Positions 22,299-30,533 of a stretch of DNA of 30,549 nucleotides are shown piece by piece. How positions within the stretch are numbered: the first letter of the stretch is position 1; every line of letters begins with the position of its first letter. Location of the stretch: positions 1 to 30,549 of the forward strand of contig DASSJI010000039.1 in the NCBI GenBank assembly GCA_035691285.1. The letters are read 5' to 3'. The DNA is from DATFEN01 sp035691285. GTDB lineage: Bacteria; Acidobacteriota; Vicinamibacteria; Fen-336. The position numbers were made by a program, and so were the translations under genes. The notes below the pieces were generated by a model, which saw only the letters and a program-made list of their open reading frames with translations, was not told the origin of the DNA and ran no database searches.

Positions 22299-23512
22299 GG
22301 CACGGCAGCCGAGGCCAGGGCCACGGCCGGCACGGGATCCAGCGCGCAGTCGTGGGGCGAGAGCTCGCGGCTGACGTTGCGGAAGTCGTGGGCGGCGTCC
22401 AGGTTCGCGAAGGCCGCGGCTCCGTTGCGGCGGAAGCAGATCCGCGCGTCGCGGGCCGTGAGGCCGTCGCGCACCACGCCGTCCCACAGCAGGTCCGGGA
22501 ACGGCGTTCCGAGCTTGAGGCGCAGCGCCAGGATCACCTTCTTGCTCTGGAGCGCCGCCCCGCCTACCGGGTCGTAGCCGCCCCTGGCGAAGCGGTTGTC
22601 GTGGACGTAGACCGCCTCGGGCAGCGGATCGTAGCGCGCGTCCTTGATCCGCTCCTCGGTGACGTAGTAGCTGACGACGGCCAGGTTCATGGTGCGGTGG
22701 TCCTCGATCGTGTTGTCGAACACCTCGACGGCATCGTTCGCCATGATCATGACGCCGGTCCCGGTCGGCACCTTGGCGACGATGTTGCCCGAGGGGGCGA
22801 AGTTGGGCTCGTTGTTGTCCCGCACCGTGTTCCTGTGGACGCGGATGTCGCGCCCGCCCTGCACGGGCAGGTCCGGGAGGTCGAAGACGAGGATCCCGCC
22901 CGTGTTCCCCACCGCCACGTTGTCGTGGAGCTCGGCGCTCCTCGTGTTCTCGAGCTCGAAGCCAGCGACGTTCCGCTCGGCCCGGCTCCTGCGGACGACG
23001 ACCCGGCTCGACTGGCCGACGTAGATCCCCGCGTCGGACGCGCCGATCGAGACCGAGCCCTCGATCAGCACGTCGGAGCACTGAACCGGATAGAGCCCGT
23101 AGGCGCCGTTGTCCCGGTGCGGTCCGCGGGTCCACTCGGCCTTGACGTCGCGGATCGTCACGCCGTCGGAGCGCTCGACCTTGAGGGCGTCGCCCCTGGC
23201 GTCCTGGATGGTCAGGCCCTCGATCGTGACGGCGTCGGCCTCCACCTTCACGCCCTCGGCCCCGGAGGCCTGCCCGGCGAAGCTGAGGATGGTCCGGTCC
23301 ATGCCGGCTCCGCGCAGCGTGACGCCGGTCTTGCCCGTGAGGGTAAGCGTGCGCGTCATCTCGAAGCGGCCGGCGGGGATCTCGATCGTCTCCCCGGACG
23401 CCGCCTTGATCAGCCGCTCCTGCAGCTGCGCCTGGAACGCGCCGGGCGGCGGGGGCGCGGGACGCCGGCAGGCGAGGAGCAGCAGGCAGGCGGCGCCCGC
23501 GACCGCCCGCAT
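22295..23512 (-). CDS. Parallel beta-helix repeat lipoprotein paired with the SO2930-type cytochrome
   Basis: This 405-residue protein has a lipobox (CLLLLAC, Cys15) and repeated right-handed beta-helix rungs (VTIEGLTIQDARGDALKVER, VTIRDVKAEWTRG, AGIYVGQSSRVVVRRSRAER, AELHDNVAVGNTGGILV). This architecture is found in pectate-lyase-like and carbohydrate-binding proteins. Conserved neighbourhood with the dihaem cytochrome suggests a joint envelope function, but no catalytic residues are clear. The ATG overlaps the recR stop by one base (TGATG), so it is coupled to recR translation. The stop overlaps the GTG of the cytochrome gene. Confidence 0.82.
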   Translation of the reverse strand: MRAVAGAACLLLLACRRPAPPPPGAFQAQLQERLIKAASGETIEIPAGRFEMTRTLTLTGKTGVTLRGAGMDRTILSFAGQASGAEGVKVEADAVTIEGLTIQDARGDALKVERSDGVTIRDVKAEWTRGPHRDNGAYGLYPVQCSDVLIEGSVSIGASDAGIYVGQSSRVVVRRSRAERNVAGFELENTRSAELHDNVAVGNTGGILVFDLPDLPVQGGRDIRVHRNTVRDNNEPNFAPSGNIVAKVPTGTGVMIMANDAVEVFDNTIEDHRTMNLAVVSYYVTEERIKDARYDPLPEAVYVHDNRFARGGYDPVGGAALQSKKVILALRLKLGTPFPDLLWDGVVRDGLTARDARICFRRNGAAAFANLDAAHDFRNVSRELSPHDCALDPVPAVALASAAVP

Positions 23513-24108
23513 CAGTACTCCCGGCGTCCTTCCAGGGCCTTGGCCATCGTCACCTCGTCCGCCCACTCCAGGTCCGAGCCGACCGGGATGCCCATGGCGA
23601 TCCGCGTCACGCGCACCCCGAGCGGCTTGAGCAGGCGCGCCAGCCAGGCGGCCGTCGCCTCGCCCTCGACGGTGGGGCTCGTGGCCAGGATCACCTCGTC
23701 CACGCCGCCTGCGCGGACGCGGTCGAGGAGCCCCTGCACCTTCAGCTCGTCGGGGCCGATGCCCTGGAGGGGCGAGAGGGCGCCGTGGAGCACGTGGTAG
23801 CGGCCCTTGAAGTCCCGGGAGCGCTCCACCGCCACCAGGTTCATCGGCTCCTCGACCACGCAGACCAGCCGGTCCGAGCGCGCCGGGTCGGAGCAGTGGG
23901 CGCACAGCTCGCGGTCGGTGATCGCGTTGCACCGGGAGCACAGGCGGATCCCCTCGTGCAGGCGCGCGACCGCTTCGCCGAGGCGCGCCGCGTCCTCCCG
24001 GGGCCCGCGCAGGAGGTGGAACGCGATGCGCTGGGCCGACTTCGGCCCGATCCCGGGCAGGCCGCGCAGCTCCTCCACGAGGCGCGCCACCGCGGCGGGA
24101 TAGTCCAC
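23512..24108 (-). CDS. recR: Recombination mediator protein RecR
   Basis: This 198-residue protein has the expected order: an HhH motif GLPGIGPKSAQRIAFHLL, a C4 zinc finger LCSRCNAITDRELCAHC (Cys57, 60, 69, 72) and a Toprim domain with VVEEPMNLVAVE and the ILATSPTVEGEATAAWLARLL block. RecR with RecO/RecF loads RecA at gaps. The start is GTG at 24108. It is preceded by the TonB-receptor terminator, so it likely has its own promoter. Unusually, it is not directly after ybaB, and its stop overlaps the next gene. Confidence 0.95.
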   Translation of the reverse strand: MDYPAAVARLVEELRGLPGIGPKSAQRIAFHLLRGPREDAARLGEAVARLHEGIRLCSRCNAITDRELCAHCSDPARSDRLVCVVEEPMNLVAVERSRDFKGRYHVLHGALSPLQGIGPDELKVQGLLDRVRAGGVDEVILATSPTVEGEATAAWLARLLKPLGVRVTRIAMGIPVGSDLEWADEVTMAKALEGRREY

Positions 24109-24132
24109 CGCGGTAGTGTATCGGATGCAACG

Positions 24133-24165
24133 AAAAAGGCCCCCCGGCGTCTCCGCCGGGAGGCC
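24133..24165 (-). terminator. Rho-independent terminator after the TonB-dependent receptor gene
   Basis: On the minus strand a 12-bp GC-rich stem (24165-24154 with 24149-24138, one G-T wobble) and a 4-nt loop are followed by five T residues. It lies 22 nt after the receptor stop and 25 nt before the recR GTG. It therefore isolates the receptor from recR. Confidence 0.85.
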
Positions 24166-24186
24166 TCGAAGCTGCGTCCCGAGCCG

Positions 24187-27100
24187 CTAGAACACGAACT
24201 TCAGCGCGAGCTGCATCTGGCGCGGGTCGCCCACGCCCTTGCGCAGGAAGCCGCTGAAGTCGAACAGCGCCGCCCCGACCAGCGGGTTGACCTGGTTGTC
24301 GGCGTTCGTCAGGTTGAACACCTCGACGATGGGGATCAGCTCGTAGCGACCGCTGGAGCCCAGCTTGAACGGCCACATCACGCGCACGTCCACCGAGAAG
24401 TACTCGTTGTCCTTGCGCTCGCTGTTGCGGTTGGTCTCGTACTCGCCGCCGGGGGTGAACGCCAGGCCGGACGACGGGGTGATCGGCTGTGCCGAGCGTG
24501 ACTGCACCCGCAGGTTGGCGCGGATCGGCCCCAGCTCGCCGTACCCGAACAGGTTGAAGCGATGCGTCACGTCGCGGTTGGCGAGCGACCAGTCCACGCG
24601 CGATTGGCTCGGGTCGTGGGTGATGCTGTAGTCGGTGAACGGGTCGCGCTCGTTCGAGTCGTCGTCCTCGTCCTTCGAGAGCGTGTAGTTGGCCTCGAGC
24701 TGGTACTTGTTCGAGAAGCGCTTCCGGAGGCCCAGCGTGCCGCCGCGGTACTTGGATTCGCCGACGCTCGTCGTCACGAACACGTCGCCGAACTGCGGGC
24801 TGAACGGCGCTCCCACGGCGCCGTGGTTGATGTTGAAGAAGCGGGTCAGGTGGTCGCCCTTGGCCCAGGTGAAGTCCACGTAGCCCGACCAGTCGGGCGC
24901 GAGCTCCCGCTCGAAGGTCACGTTCCAGGTGAAGATGCGCGGGTTCTTGTAGTCCTTGTCGAAGACGCGGATGCCCGTGAAGAGCGGGAAGACGCCCTCG
25001 GGCAGCGGCGGGATCGCCACGGTGTTCGGGAACGTGGGCAGGGGCACCCCGAACGAGGTGAGGAGCGCGGTCTGGGCGAACGACGACTGCTGCTGCAGGC
25101 CGTTGTCGGTCGTGGAGCCGACCTGGGTCAGCATGTTCTGGCGCGGGTTGTAGAGGCCGATGTTGCCGCGCAGGACCGTCCTGGCATCGCCCTTCACGTC
25201 CCAGTTGAAGCCGAAGCGCGGCTGGATCATGTCCCACTGGTCCGGGATCGTGCCGTCCGAGGGGAAGCCCTGGGTTCCGATCAGGCTCGCGTAGGCGGTG
25301 GACTGGGGATCGACGGTGTCCGCCATGAGCTGCACGTCCCAGCGCAGGCCGTAGTTCAGGGTGAGGTTCGGCTTCACCTTCCAGCTGTCCTGCACGAAGA
25401 TGCCGAACTCGTCGTTGTTGATCGTGGAGGCGCCCGGCGCCGGCACGCCCGGCTTGCCGCTGCCCGCGACCTGCAGGAAGAACAGCAGCGGGCCACCCGT
25501 CGGCGCGCTGCCGCCGGGGCAGGGCGAAGGATGGGTCACGTAGCTGCCGTCGGAGCAGGACACGGTGCTGGGGCCGTAGCCGCCCGCACCGGCCGGCGAG
25601 GCGTAGCGCAGGAAGCCGTTCACCGAGTCGAACAGGTAGCGGCCAGTGAAGAAGCCGCGGAAGACCTGGTCGTTCAGGGAGTGGATCCACTCGGCGCCGA
25701 CCTTGACGTTGTGGTTGCCCGACACCAGGGACAGGTTGTTCTTCAGGTGCGTGCGCCAGAACAGCTCGTCGATGTTGGGGTGCAGGAAGAAGGGGTTGCC
25801 GAAGCGGAACGAGGGATTGAAGCCCATCCCCACGTCCGCCTTCAGGTTCGACGGGCTGGCGGTGCGCGGGCGGTTCTCGCGGGAGTACGTGAAGTGGAAC
25901 TCGTTCAGGAGCGAGCCCGACAGCGTGCTGAACAGGTTGGCGTTCACCACGTGGATGCGGGTCGGATCGCCCTCGATGCCGTTGGCGGACGTGCCGTAGG
26001 TGTCGACGTCGAAGGTCTGATTCTCGTTCTTCGAGTCGAGCCAGTTGTAGGAGATGTTGAAGTTGTGGTTCTCGTTGAGCTGCCAGGTGATCTTGCCGAG
26101 CACCGAGGCGCTGCGGATTGGATGCGGGACGGGCCGGCCCTCGTCCTGGTTGAAGTTCGTCTGGAAGTAGTCGAGGAGCGCCAGGCGCTGGCAGTCTCCG
26201 TTGGCCACGATCATGGACTCGTGCTGGAGCACGTTCGGGTTCGACACCGGGCAGGGCGTGCTGCCGAGCTGCCGGCTGAGGTTGGGCCGCTCGAAGTCGC
26301 CCTGGATGTACTCCGCCGCGAGGAAGAAGAAGGCCTTGTCCTTCTGGATCGGCCCTCCGATCGTGCCGCCGAACTGCTCGCGGTGGAAGCCCTCGAGCTT
26401 GGTGCCGTCCGAGGCTTCGGACGTGAGCCCTTCGAGGCGCTGGAAGTGGAAGAGGCTGCCGTGGACCTCGTTGGTGCCCGACTTGGTGATCACGTTCACG
26501 ACGCCGCCGGCGGTGCGGCCGAACTCGGCGTTGGCGCCGGCCGCGACCACCTGGAACTCCTGGATCGCGTCGAGGGTGATGTCGATGTTGGCGCGCTGGC
26601 CGCCCACCTGCTCGCCGAAGAAGCCGTTGTTGTAGTCGCCACCGTCGAGGCTCACGTTGTTGAAGATGCCGCGCTGACCGGAGAAGTTGATCTCGTCGCC
26701 GTCGGGCCCCTGGGTGATCGCGACGCCCGGCGTCAGCGTCAGCAGGTCCTCGAACTTGCGCCCCAGGACCGGCGTCGTGGAGATCGTGGTCTCGTTGAGG
26801 GTCGACGAGGACTCGGTCTTGCTGGTGTCCACGGTCGCCGTCCCGGTCACCGTCACCGTCTCGGCGACGCTCGACACCTTCAGCTTCGGGCTCAGCGTGA
26901 CGGTCTGGCCGACGGTCAGCGTGACCGACTCCTGGACCAGGGTCGCGAAGCCGGTCAGCGACACCGTCACCGTGTAGCGGCCCGGCGCGAGCTGCAGGAA
27001 GACGAAGCGGCCGTCGCCGCTCGAAGTCTGGCTTCGCGTCAGGTTCGTGTTGACGTTCTTCGCCTCGACCAGGGCGCCGGGCACGGCGGCTCCCGAGGCG

Positions 27101-27216
27101 TCCTCGACGGTGCCCTGGATCACGCCGGTCGTGGCCTGGGACTGGGCATGGACGCCGGCGGCCACGGCCAGCGCGAGCAGTGCGAACGGCAGGCGGGTGA
27201 GCAGCGACCTCAGCAT
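24187..27216 (-). CDS. Oar-like TonB-dependent receptor with carboxypeptidase-regulatory domain
   Basis: This 1009-residue protein has a signal peptide (ends GVHAQ), an N-terminal CarboxypepD_reg domain (about 28-110: GVIQGTVEDASGAAVPGALV, GDGRFVFLQLAPGRYTVTV), a plug domain (NFSGQRGIFNNVSLDGGDYN, AEFGRTAGGVVNVITKSGT) and a long barrel ending in ALKFVF. There is no obvious TonB box. Receptors of this OmpA-related/Oar type are abundant in Acidobacteriota and Myxococcota and are proposed to take up oligosaccharides, peptides or other large ligands. AAAGGAG lies 7 nt before the ATG. The gene stands between ybaB and recR and has its own terminator, so it is probably independently expressed. The 114-nt gap upstream shows no clear promoter. 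Confidence 0.88.
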   Translation of the reverse strand: MLRSLLTRLPFALLALAVAAGVHAQSQATTGVIQGTVEDASGAAVPGALVEAKNVNTNLTRSQTSSGDGRFVFLQLAPGRYTVTVSLTGFATLVQESVTLTVGQTVTLSPKLKVSSVAETVTVTGTATVDTSKTESSSTLNETTISTTPVLGRKFEDLLTLTPGVAITQGPDGDEINFSGQRGIFNNVSLDGGDYNNGFFGEQVGGQRANIDITLDAIQEFQVVAAGANAEFGRTAGGVVNVITKSGTNEVHGSLFHFQRLEGLTSEASDGTKLEGFHREQFGGTIGGPIQKDKAFFFLAAEYIQGDFERPNLSRQLGSTPCPVSNPNVLQHESMIVANGDCQRLALLDYFQTNFNQDEGRPVPHPIRSASVLGKITWQLNENHNFNISYNWLDSKNENQTFDVDTYGTSANGIEGDPTRIHVVNANLFSTLSGSLLNEFHFTYSRENRPRTASPSNLKADVGMGFNPSFRFGNPFFLHPNIDELFWRTHLKNNLSLVSGNHNVKVGAEWIHSLNDQVFRGFFTGRYLFDSVNGFLRYASPAGAGGYGPSTVSCSDGSYVTHPSPCPGGSAPTGGPLLFFLQVAGSGKPGVPAPGASTINNDEFGIFVQDSWKVKPNLTLNYGLRWDVQLMADTVDPQSTAYASLIGTQGFPSDGTIPDQWDMIQPRFGFNWDVKGDARTVLRGNIGLYNPRQNMLTQVGSTTDNGLQQQSSFAQTALLTSFGVPLPTFPNTVAIPPLPEGVFPLFTGIRVFDKDYKNPRIFTWNVTFERELAPDWSGYVDFTWAKGDHLTRFFNINHGAVGAPFSPQFGDVFVTTSVGESKYRGGTLGLRKRFSNKYQLEANYTLSKDEDDDSNERDPFTDYSITHDPSQSRVDWSLANRDVTHRFNLFGYGELGPIRANLRVQSRSAQPITPSSGLAFTPGGEYETNRNSERKDNEYFSVDVRVMWPFKLGSSGRYELIPIVEVFNLTNADNQVNPLVGAALFDFSGFLRKGVGDPRQMQLALKFVF

Positions 27217-27330
27217 TCAAGGCTCCTTTCCCCGCCTCGGCGACGACGAGGCAAGGACGTGCTTTTACTGTGGCGCGAATCTACTTCCGGGGGCGCGCGG
27301 AGGCAAGCGGAAAGGGGCGGCCGGGCCGGG

Positions 27331-27645
27331 CTAGAACCCGGGCAGCTTGAGCCCCCCGGTGAGGCCCCCCACCTTCTGCTGGATCGCCTCGTCGACCTTG
27401 CGGGCCGCCTCGTTGACGGCGGCCAGCACCAGGTCCTGGAGCATCTCGACGTCGTCCGGGTTCACGGCCTGCCGGTCGATCGTCAGCGCTGCGAGGTTCT
27501 TCTGGCCGTCCATCGTCACCTTGACCGCCCCGCCCCCGGCGCTCGCTTCGATGCGGAGCGCCGCGATCTCCTCCTGGATGCGCTGCTGCGCCTGCTGGAG
27601 CTGCTTCATCAGCTTGCGGGGGTCGCCGCCGCCGAACGGGTTCAC
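27331..27645 (-). CDS. YbaB/EbfC family nucleoid-associated protein
   Basis: This 104-residue protein starts MNPFGGGDPRKLMKQLQQAQ and has the family core GGGAVKVTMDGQKNLAALTID followed by DVEMLQDLVLAAVNEA. YbaB/EbfC dimers bind DNA and are usually encoded between dnaX and recR. It is 13 nt downstream of dnaX, with a GGAGG site formed right after the dnaX stop. The start is GTG at 27645. The expected neighbour recR is displaced by the receptor gene. Confidence 0.92.
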   Translation of the reverse strand: MNPFGGGDPRKLMKQLQQAQQRIQEEIAALRIEASAGGGAVKVTMDGQKNLAALTIDRQAVNPDDVEMLQDLVLAAVNEAARKVDEAIQQKVGGLTGGLKLPGF

Positions 27646-27658
27646 GCCGAATGCCTCC

Positions 27659-29251
27659 TCACTTCGCCTCGCGGACGTCCACGACGCGCCCGCCGAAGAG
27701 GTCGAGCGCCTCCTGGACCGCGGGCTCGCGCTCGGCCCTCTCGCGGAGCCTCTGCCGCTTCTCCTCGGCCGGGGCCACGGGCTCGGCCGGCGGAGCGCTC
27801 GGGGCGGCCAGCCGCACCGGCAGCCGCTCCCCCGCCGCGGAGCGGGCGAGGGCCTTCAGATCGTCGAGGTGCGCCTCGGCGAAGGCCCGGAAGTCGGCCG
27901 GGACGTCGAGCACGAGCGCGCCGTCCTCGAGCCGCGCCGAGGCCGCCCGCAGGGCCGGGGCGAGCGACGGCCGCGCCGCCGCCGCCATGCTCGAGACGAT
28001 GGCGGCCGCGTCGGGAGCGGCGGCAGGCGCCGCCTGCGGTCGGGGCGCCGGGGCGGGAGCGGGCCGCGGCTCGGGCGCGAGGAGTCGGGGCGCCGGCGCC
28101 TTGCCGCCGAGGAAGCCCTCGACGCGCGCCACGAGCTCGGCGAAGGGCACGAGGCGGCGGAGCTGCACCAGCTTGAGCAGCGCCAGCTCCAGCGTCACGC
28201 GCGGGTCGGGCGACCAGCGCAGATCGGACTCCGCGCGTACGAGGACGTCCAGCACGCGCACGACGTCCTCCTCGGAGAAGGCCTCGGCCAGCGGCTCGAG
28301 CCGCTTCGCGGCGTCGGGGCCGCTCGTCGCGCGGAGCGCGCTGTCGGCCGGCGCGAGGCGCGCGAGCAGGATGTCGCGGAAGTGGAGCTGCAGCTCGCGG
28401 GCGAAGTTTCGGTAGTCGGCGCCGTACTCCGAGAGCCGGTCGACGGCCTCGAGCAGCCGCAGGCTGTCGCCGGCAAGGACCGCCTCCGAGGCGGCGAAGA
28501 GCAGCTCCCGGTCGATGAGCCCGAGCAGCGCCTGCAGGTCCTGGTCCTTGACCTCGCTGCCGCTGAACGAGAGCACCTGGTCGAAGAGCGACAGCGCGTC
28601 TCGCACGCTGCCCTCGCCGGCGCGTGCGATCGCCTCGAGCGCCTGATCGGAGACCCGGATCCCGTCCTTCGTCGCCACCTCCCGCAGGTGCCCGGCGATC
28701 TCGCGCGTCGGCACCATCCGGAAGTCGTATTGCTGGCAGCGGGAGAGGATCGTCTCGGGGATCTTGTGGTACTCGGTCGTGGCGAAGATGAACTTGACGC
28801 GGGGCGGCGGCTCCTCGAGGGTCGTGAGCAGCGCGTGGACGGCCCCGGCGGACAGCATGTGGACCTCATCGATGATCCAGATCTTGAAGCGGTCGCGGGC
28901 GGGGTTGTAGCGCGCGCTCTCGCGCAGCTCGCGCACGCTGTCGACCCCGTTGTTGGAGGCGCCGTCGATCTCCTGGACGTCGAGGGAGGAGCCCCTTGCG
29001 ATCTCCTCGCACGAGGAGCACTTCAGGCAGGGCTCGGGCGTCGGCCCCGGGGCGCTCACGCAGTTCAGGGCCTTGGCGAGGATGCGCGCCGTCGTGGTCT
29101 TGCCCACGCCCCGCGCGCCGGAGAAGAGGAAGGCGTGGCCGATCCGACCGGCGCCGATGGCGTTCTGGAGCGTGCGCGTGACGGTGGCCTGTCCCACGAC
29201 CTCCGAGAAGGTCGCCGGACGGTAGCGGCGGGCGAGGACCTGATAGGACAT
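27659..29251 (-). CDS. dnaX: DNA polymerase III gamma/tau subunit
   Basis: This 530-residue clamp-loader ATPase has Walker A GARGVGKTT (45-53), a zinc-binding set (Cys64, then CLKCSSC at 75-81), Walker B/DEAH-like IIDEVH (126-131) and an arginine-finger region ETILSRCQQYDFR. Domain III follows, then a Pro/Ala-rich linker (about 380-430) and a short C-terminal tail. The tau-specific extension is short compared with E. coli DnaX (643 residues). No clear A-rich slippery site for programmed frameshifting is visible. The ATG has no Shine-Dalgarno sequence; it lies about 10 nt after the SRP RNA 3' helix. Confidence 0.94.
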   Translation of the reverse strand: MSYQVLARRYRPATFSEVVGQATVTRTLQNAIGAGRIGHAFLFSGARGVGKTTTARILAKALNCVSAPGPTPEPCLKCSSCEEIARGSSLDVQEIDGASNNGVDSVRELRESARYNPARDRFKIWIIDEVHMLSAGAVHALLTTLEEPPPRVKFIFATTEYHKIPETILSRCQQYDFRMVPTREIAGHLREVATKDGIRVSDQALEAIARAGEGSVRDALSLFDQVLSFSGSEVKDQDLQALLGLIDRELLFAASEAVLAGDSLRLLEAVDRLSEYGADYRNFARELQLHFRDILLARLAPADSALRATSGPDAAKRLEPLAEAFSEEDVVRVLDVLVRAESDLRWSPDPRVTLELALLKLVQLRRLVPFAELVARVEGFLGGKAPAPRLLAPEPRPAPAPAPRPQAAPAAAPDAAAIVSSMAAAARPSLAPALRAASARLEDGALVLDVPADFRAFAEAHLDDLKALARSAAGERLPVRLAAPSAPPAEPVAPAEEKRQRLRERAEREPAVQEALDLFGGRVVDVREAK

Positions 29252-29261
29252 CGGAGGAGCC

Positions 29262-29391
29262 GGCCGGCCCCACGTGAACCCCGGCTATCCTGCGGCACAC
29301 GCGGGAGGTGCCTTACCGTTGCTCCCTTCCGGGCCTGGCGGGGTTCGGCGTCCCGTGTTGCGCAGGGCCGGAGTCCACGTGCGGCCGGCCG
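29262..29391 (-). ncRNA. ffs: Bacterial small signal recognition particle RNA (4.5S RNA)
   Basis: The minus strand carries the SRP domain IV hallmark: GGCCCGGAAGGGAGCAACGG with the GGAA tetraloop (29330-29327), then AAGGCACC and CGCGTGTGCCGCAGGATAGC, very close to other bacterial 4.5S RNAs. The ends pair into a long basal helix (29376-29390 with 29262-29276, one mismatch). It scaffolds Ffh for co-translational membrane targeting. The exact 5' and 3' ends are estimated to within a few nucleotides. The position directly upstream of dnaX matches the scr-dnaX arrangement in Bacillus. Confidence 0.9.
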
Positions 29392-29885
29392 GAAGCCAAG
29401 CCTACCACGGCAGGCCTCGGCGGCCCGACGACGTCGGGTTCGACGAGGCTCTCCAGAAGGTAGGCCCGGTCCCCGCGCAGCGCCCCGGCGAGGCGACGAT
29501 CCCAATCACGCAGGACGGCACGGAGGCGACGCCGAACTCCCAAAAGCCTCCGCAGCGTGGCCTCGAGCTCCTGGAGTCGCTGGCGCGCGAGCGCGTGCAC
29601 GCGCTGACAGGGGGCTCCGCCCTTGTCGCGCTGGCTCAGGATCTGCCCCAGCTCCCGTAGCGTGAATCCCAGGGCGAGCGCGGTCCGAATCACTCGCATC
29701 CGCCGGCAGGTCTCGCGGGGGTACTCACGGTAGCCCGCCTTGCTGCGCCTCGGCCGGGGGATGAGCCCAAGACGCTCGTAGTGCCGAACCGTGTCGGAGC
29801 TGACGCCGGCGCTACGCGCCACCTCGGCGGTGCGCAGCGGAGCTCCCTCCGCCCTCGTCATGCCCTGGCCTCGCTCAGCGCCCAT
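29313..29885 (-). CDS. MerR family transcriptional regulator
   Basis: This frame (190 codons from ATG 29885) has an N-terminal MerR winged helix-turn-helix (LRTAEVARSAGVSSDTVRHY, then GLIPRPRRSKAGYREYP). A dimerisation helix follows (GFTLRELGQILSQRDKGGAP, CQRVHALARQRLQELEATLR). One Cys sits at the position used for metal binding in HmrR/ZntR-like regulators, but the second C-terminal Cys is not seen, so the signal is uncertain. The last 30 or so codons run through the SRP RNA gene and look non-conserved. ATG 29861 is an alternative start. It is divergent from a Spy-like periplasmic protein gene, its probable target. Confidence 0.8.
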   Translation of the reverse strand: MGAERGQGMTRAEGAPLRTAEVARSAGVSSDTVRHYERLGLIPRPRRSKAGYREYPRETCRRMRVIRTALALGFTLRELGQILSQRDKGGAPCQRVHALARQRLQELEATLRRLLGVRRRLRAVLRDWDRRLAGALRGDRAYLLESLVEPDVVGPPRPAVVGLASGRPHVDSGPAQHGTPNPARPGREQR

Positions 29886-29923
29886 CGGAACCATCCTACG
29901 ACGCGCGCATCGTCCATGGGCAA

Positions 29924-29945
29924 TGGAACCCTCGAACGTGTTCCA
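29924..29945. promoter_or_regulatory. Candidate MerR operator
   Basis: TGGAAC-N10-GTTCCA is a perfect 6-bp-arm inverted repeat in the 99-nt divergent region. TACAGAT (29951-29957) just after it could be the -10 box of the Spy-like gene. MerR proteins typically bind dyads within a long promoter spacer. A matching -35 box is not clear. Confidence 0.4.
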
Positions 29946-29984
29946 GGCCGTACAGATCGGCAACGGGGGAGGGAGGACGAAACG

Positions 29985-30533
29985 ATGCGAGTTCAGAAGG
30001 CGGGTGGAGCACTGAGCGTGGTTCTTTCGTGGGCGCTCTGGTGGGCGGGGACGGCGTGTGCCGAACAGCGGCAAGGCGCTCATCCCCCGGACTGCCCCAT
30101 GCACGCGGCCCACGGAACCGGCCCCGGATCGCTGACCCCGGAGGAGGTTGCCGGCTACCTGGCCGGCCGGGGAATGGGCCTGGCCCGGCCAGCGGAGCTG
30201 AACCACCATCCGGGCCCGCGTCACGTCCTCGACCTGGCGAAGGAGCTGTCGCTGACCGACCGGCAGGCGTCGGCAACGCAGGCGATCTACGAGCGGATGC
30301 TCGCGTCGGCGCTTCCGCTCGGCGCCAAGTACGTGGAGGCCGAACAGCGGCTCGCCGCCGCCTTCCAGCGCGGAGGCGTCGAGGGACCCGCCCTGTCGGC
30401 GCTCGTCCAGGAGGCGGCACGCCTGCGGGGGGAGCTGCGCTTCGTTCACCTGGCAGCCCATGCCGAGCTGCGGCCCGTGCTGACGTCCGACCAGGTCGCC
30501 CGCTACGACGCTCTGAGGGGTCAGGTCCGGTGA
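29985..30533 (+). CDS. Spy/CpxP-like periplasmic heavy-metal resistance protein
   Basis: This 182-residue protein has an N-terminal signal sequence (ALSVVLSWALWWAGTACA), a His/Cys-containing segment (HPPDCPMHAAHG) and then a mostly helical domain. It has two LTxxQ motifs (SLTDRQAS and LTSDQVARYDALRG), the hallmark of Spy/CpxP/ZraP/CnrX-type periplasmic chaperones and metal sensors. A strong GGGAGG site precedes the ATG. Divergence from a MerR regulator supports metal- or stress-induced expression. The metal and client are not defined. Confidence 0.78.
   Translation: MRVQKAGGALSVVLSWALWWAGTACAEQRQGAHPPDCPMHAAHGTGPGSLTPEEVAGYLAGRGMGLARPAELNHHPGPRHVLDLAKELSLTDRQASATQAIYERMLASALPLGAKYVEAEQRLAAAFQRGGVEGPALSALVQEAARLRGELRFVHLAAHAELRPVLTSDQVARYDALRGQVR

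Noticed and set aside
27047..27334. Plus-strand frame with a CFYCGANL zinc-ribbon-like motif
   Set aside because: It lies mostly antisense to the receptor signal peptide and leader; only one CxxC pair and no supporting context.
24562..28176. Long plus-strand open frame opposite the TonB receptor, ybaB and dnaX
   Set aside because: Val/Glu/Arg-biased shadow of well-identified minus-strand genes; no recognisable domain.
27659..29251. Programmed frameshift in dnaX producing a gamma form
   Set aside because: No A-rich slippery heptamer with a following stem was seen; the gene reads as one continuous frame.
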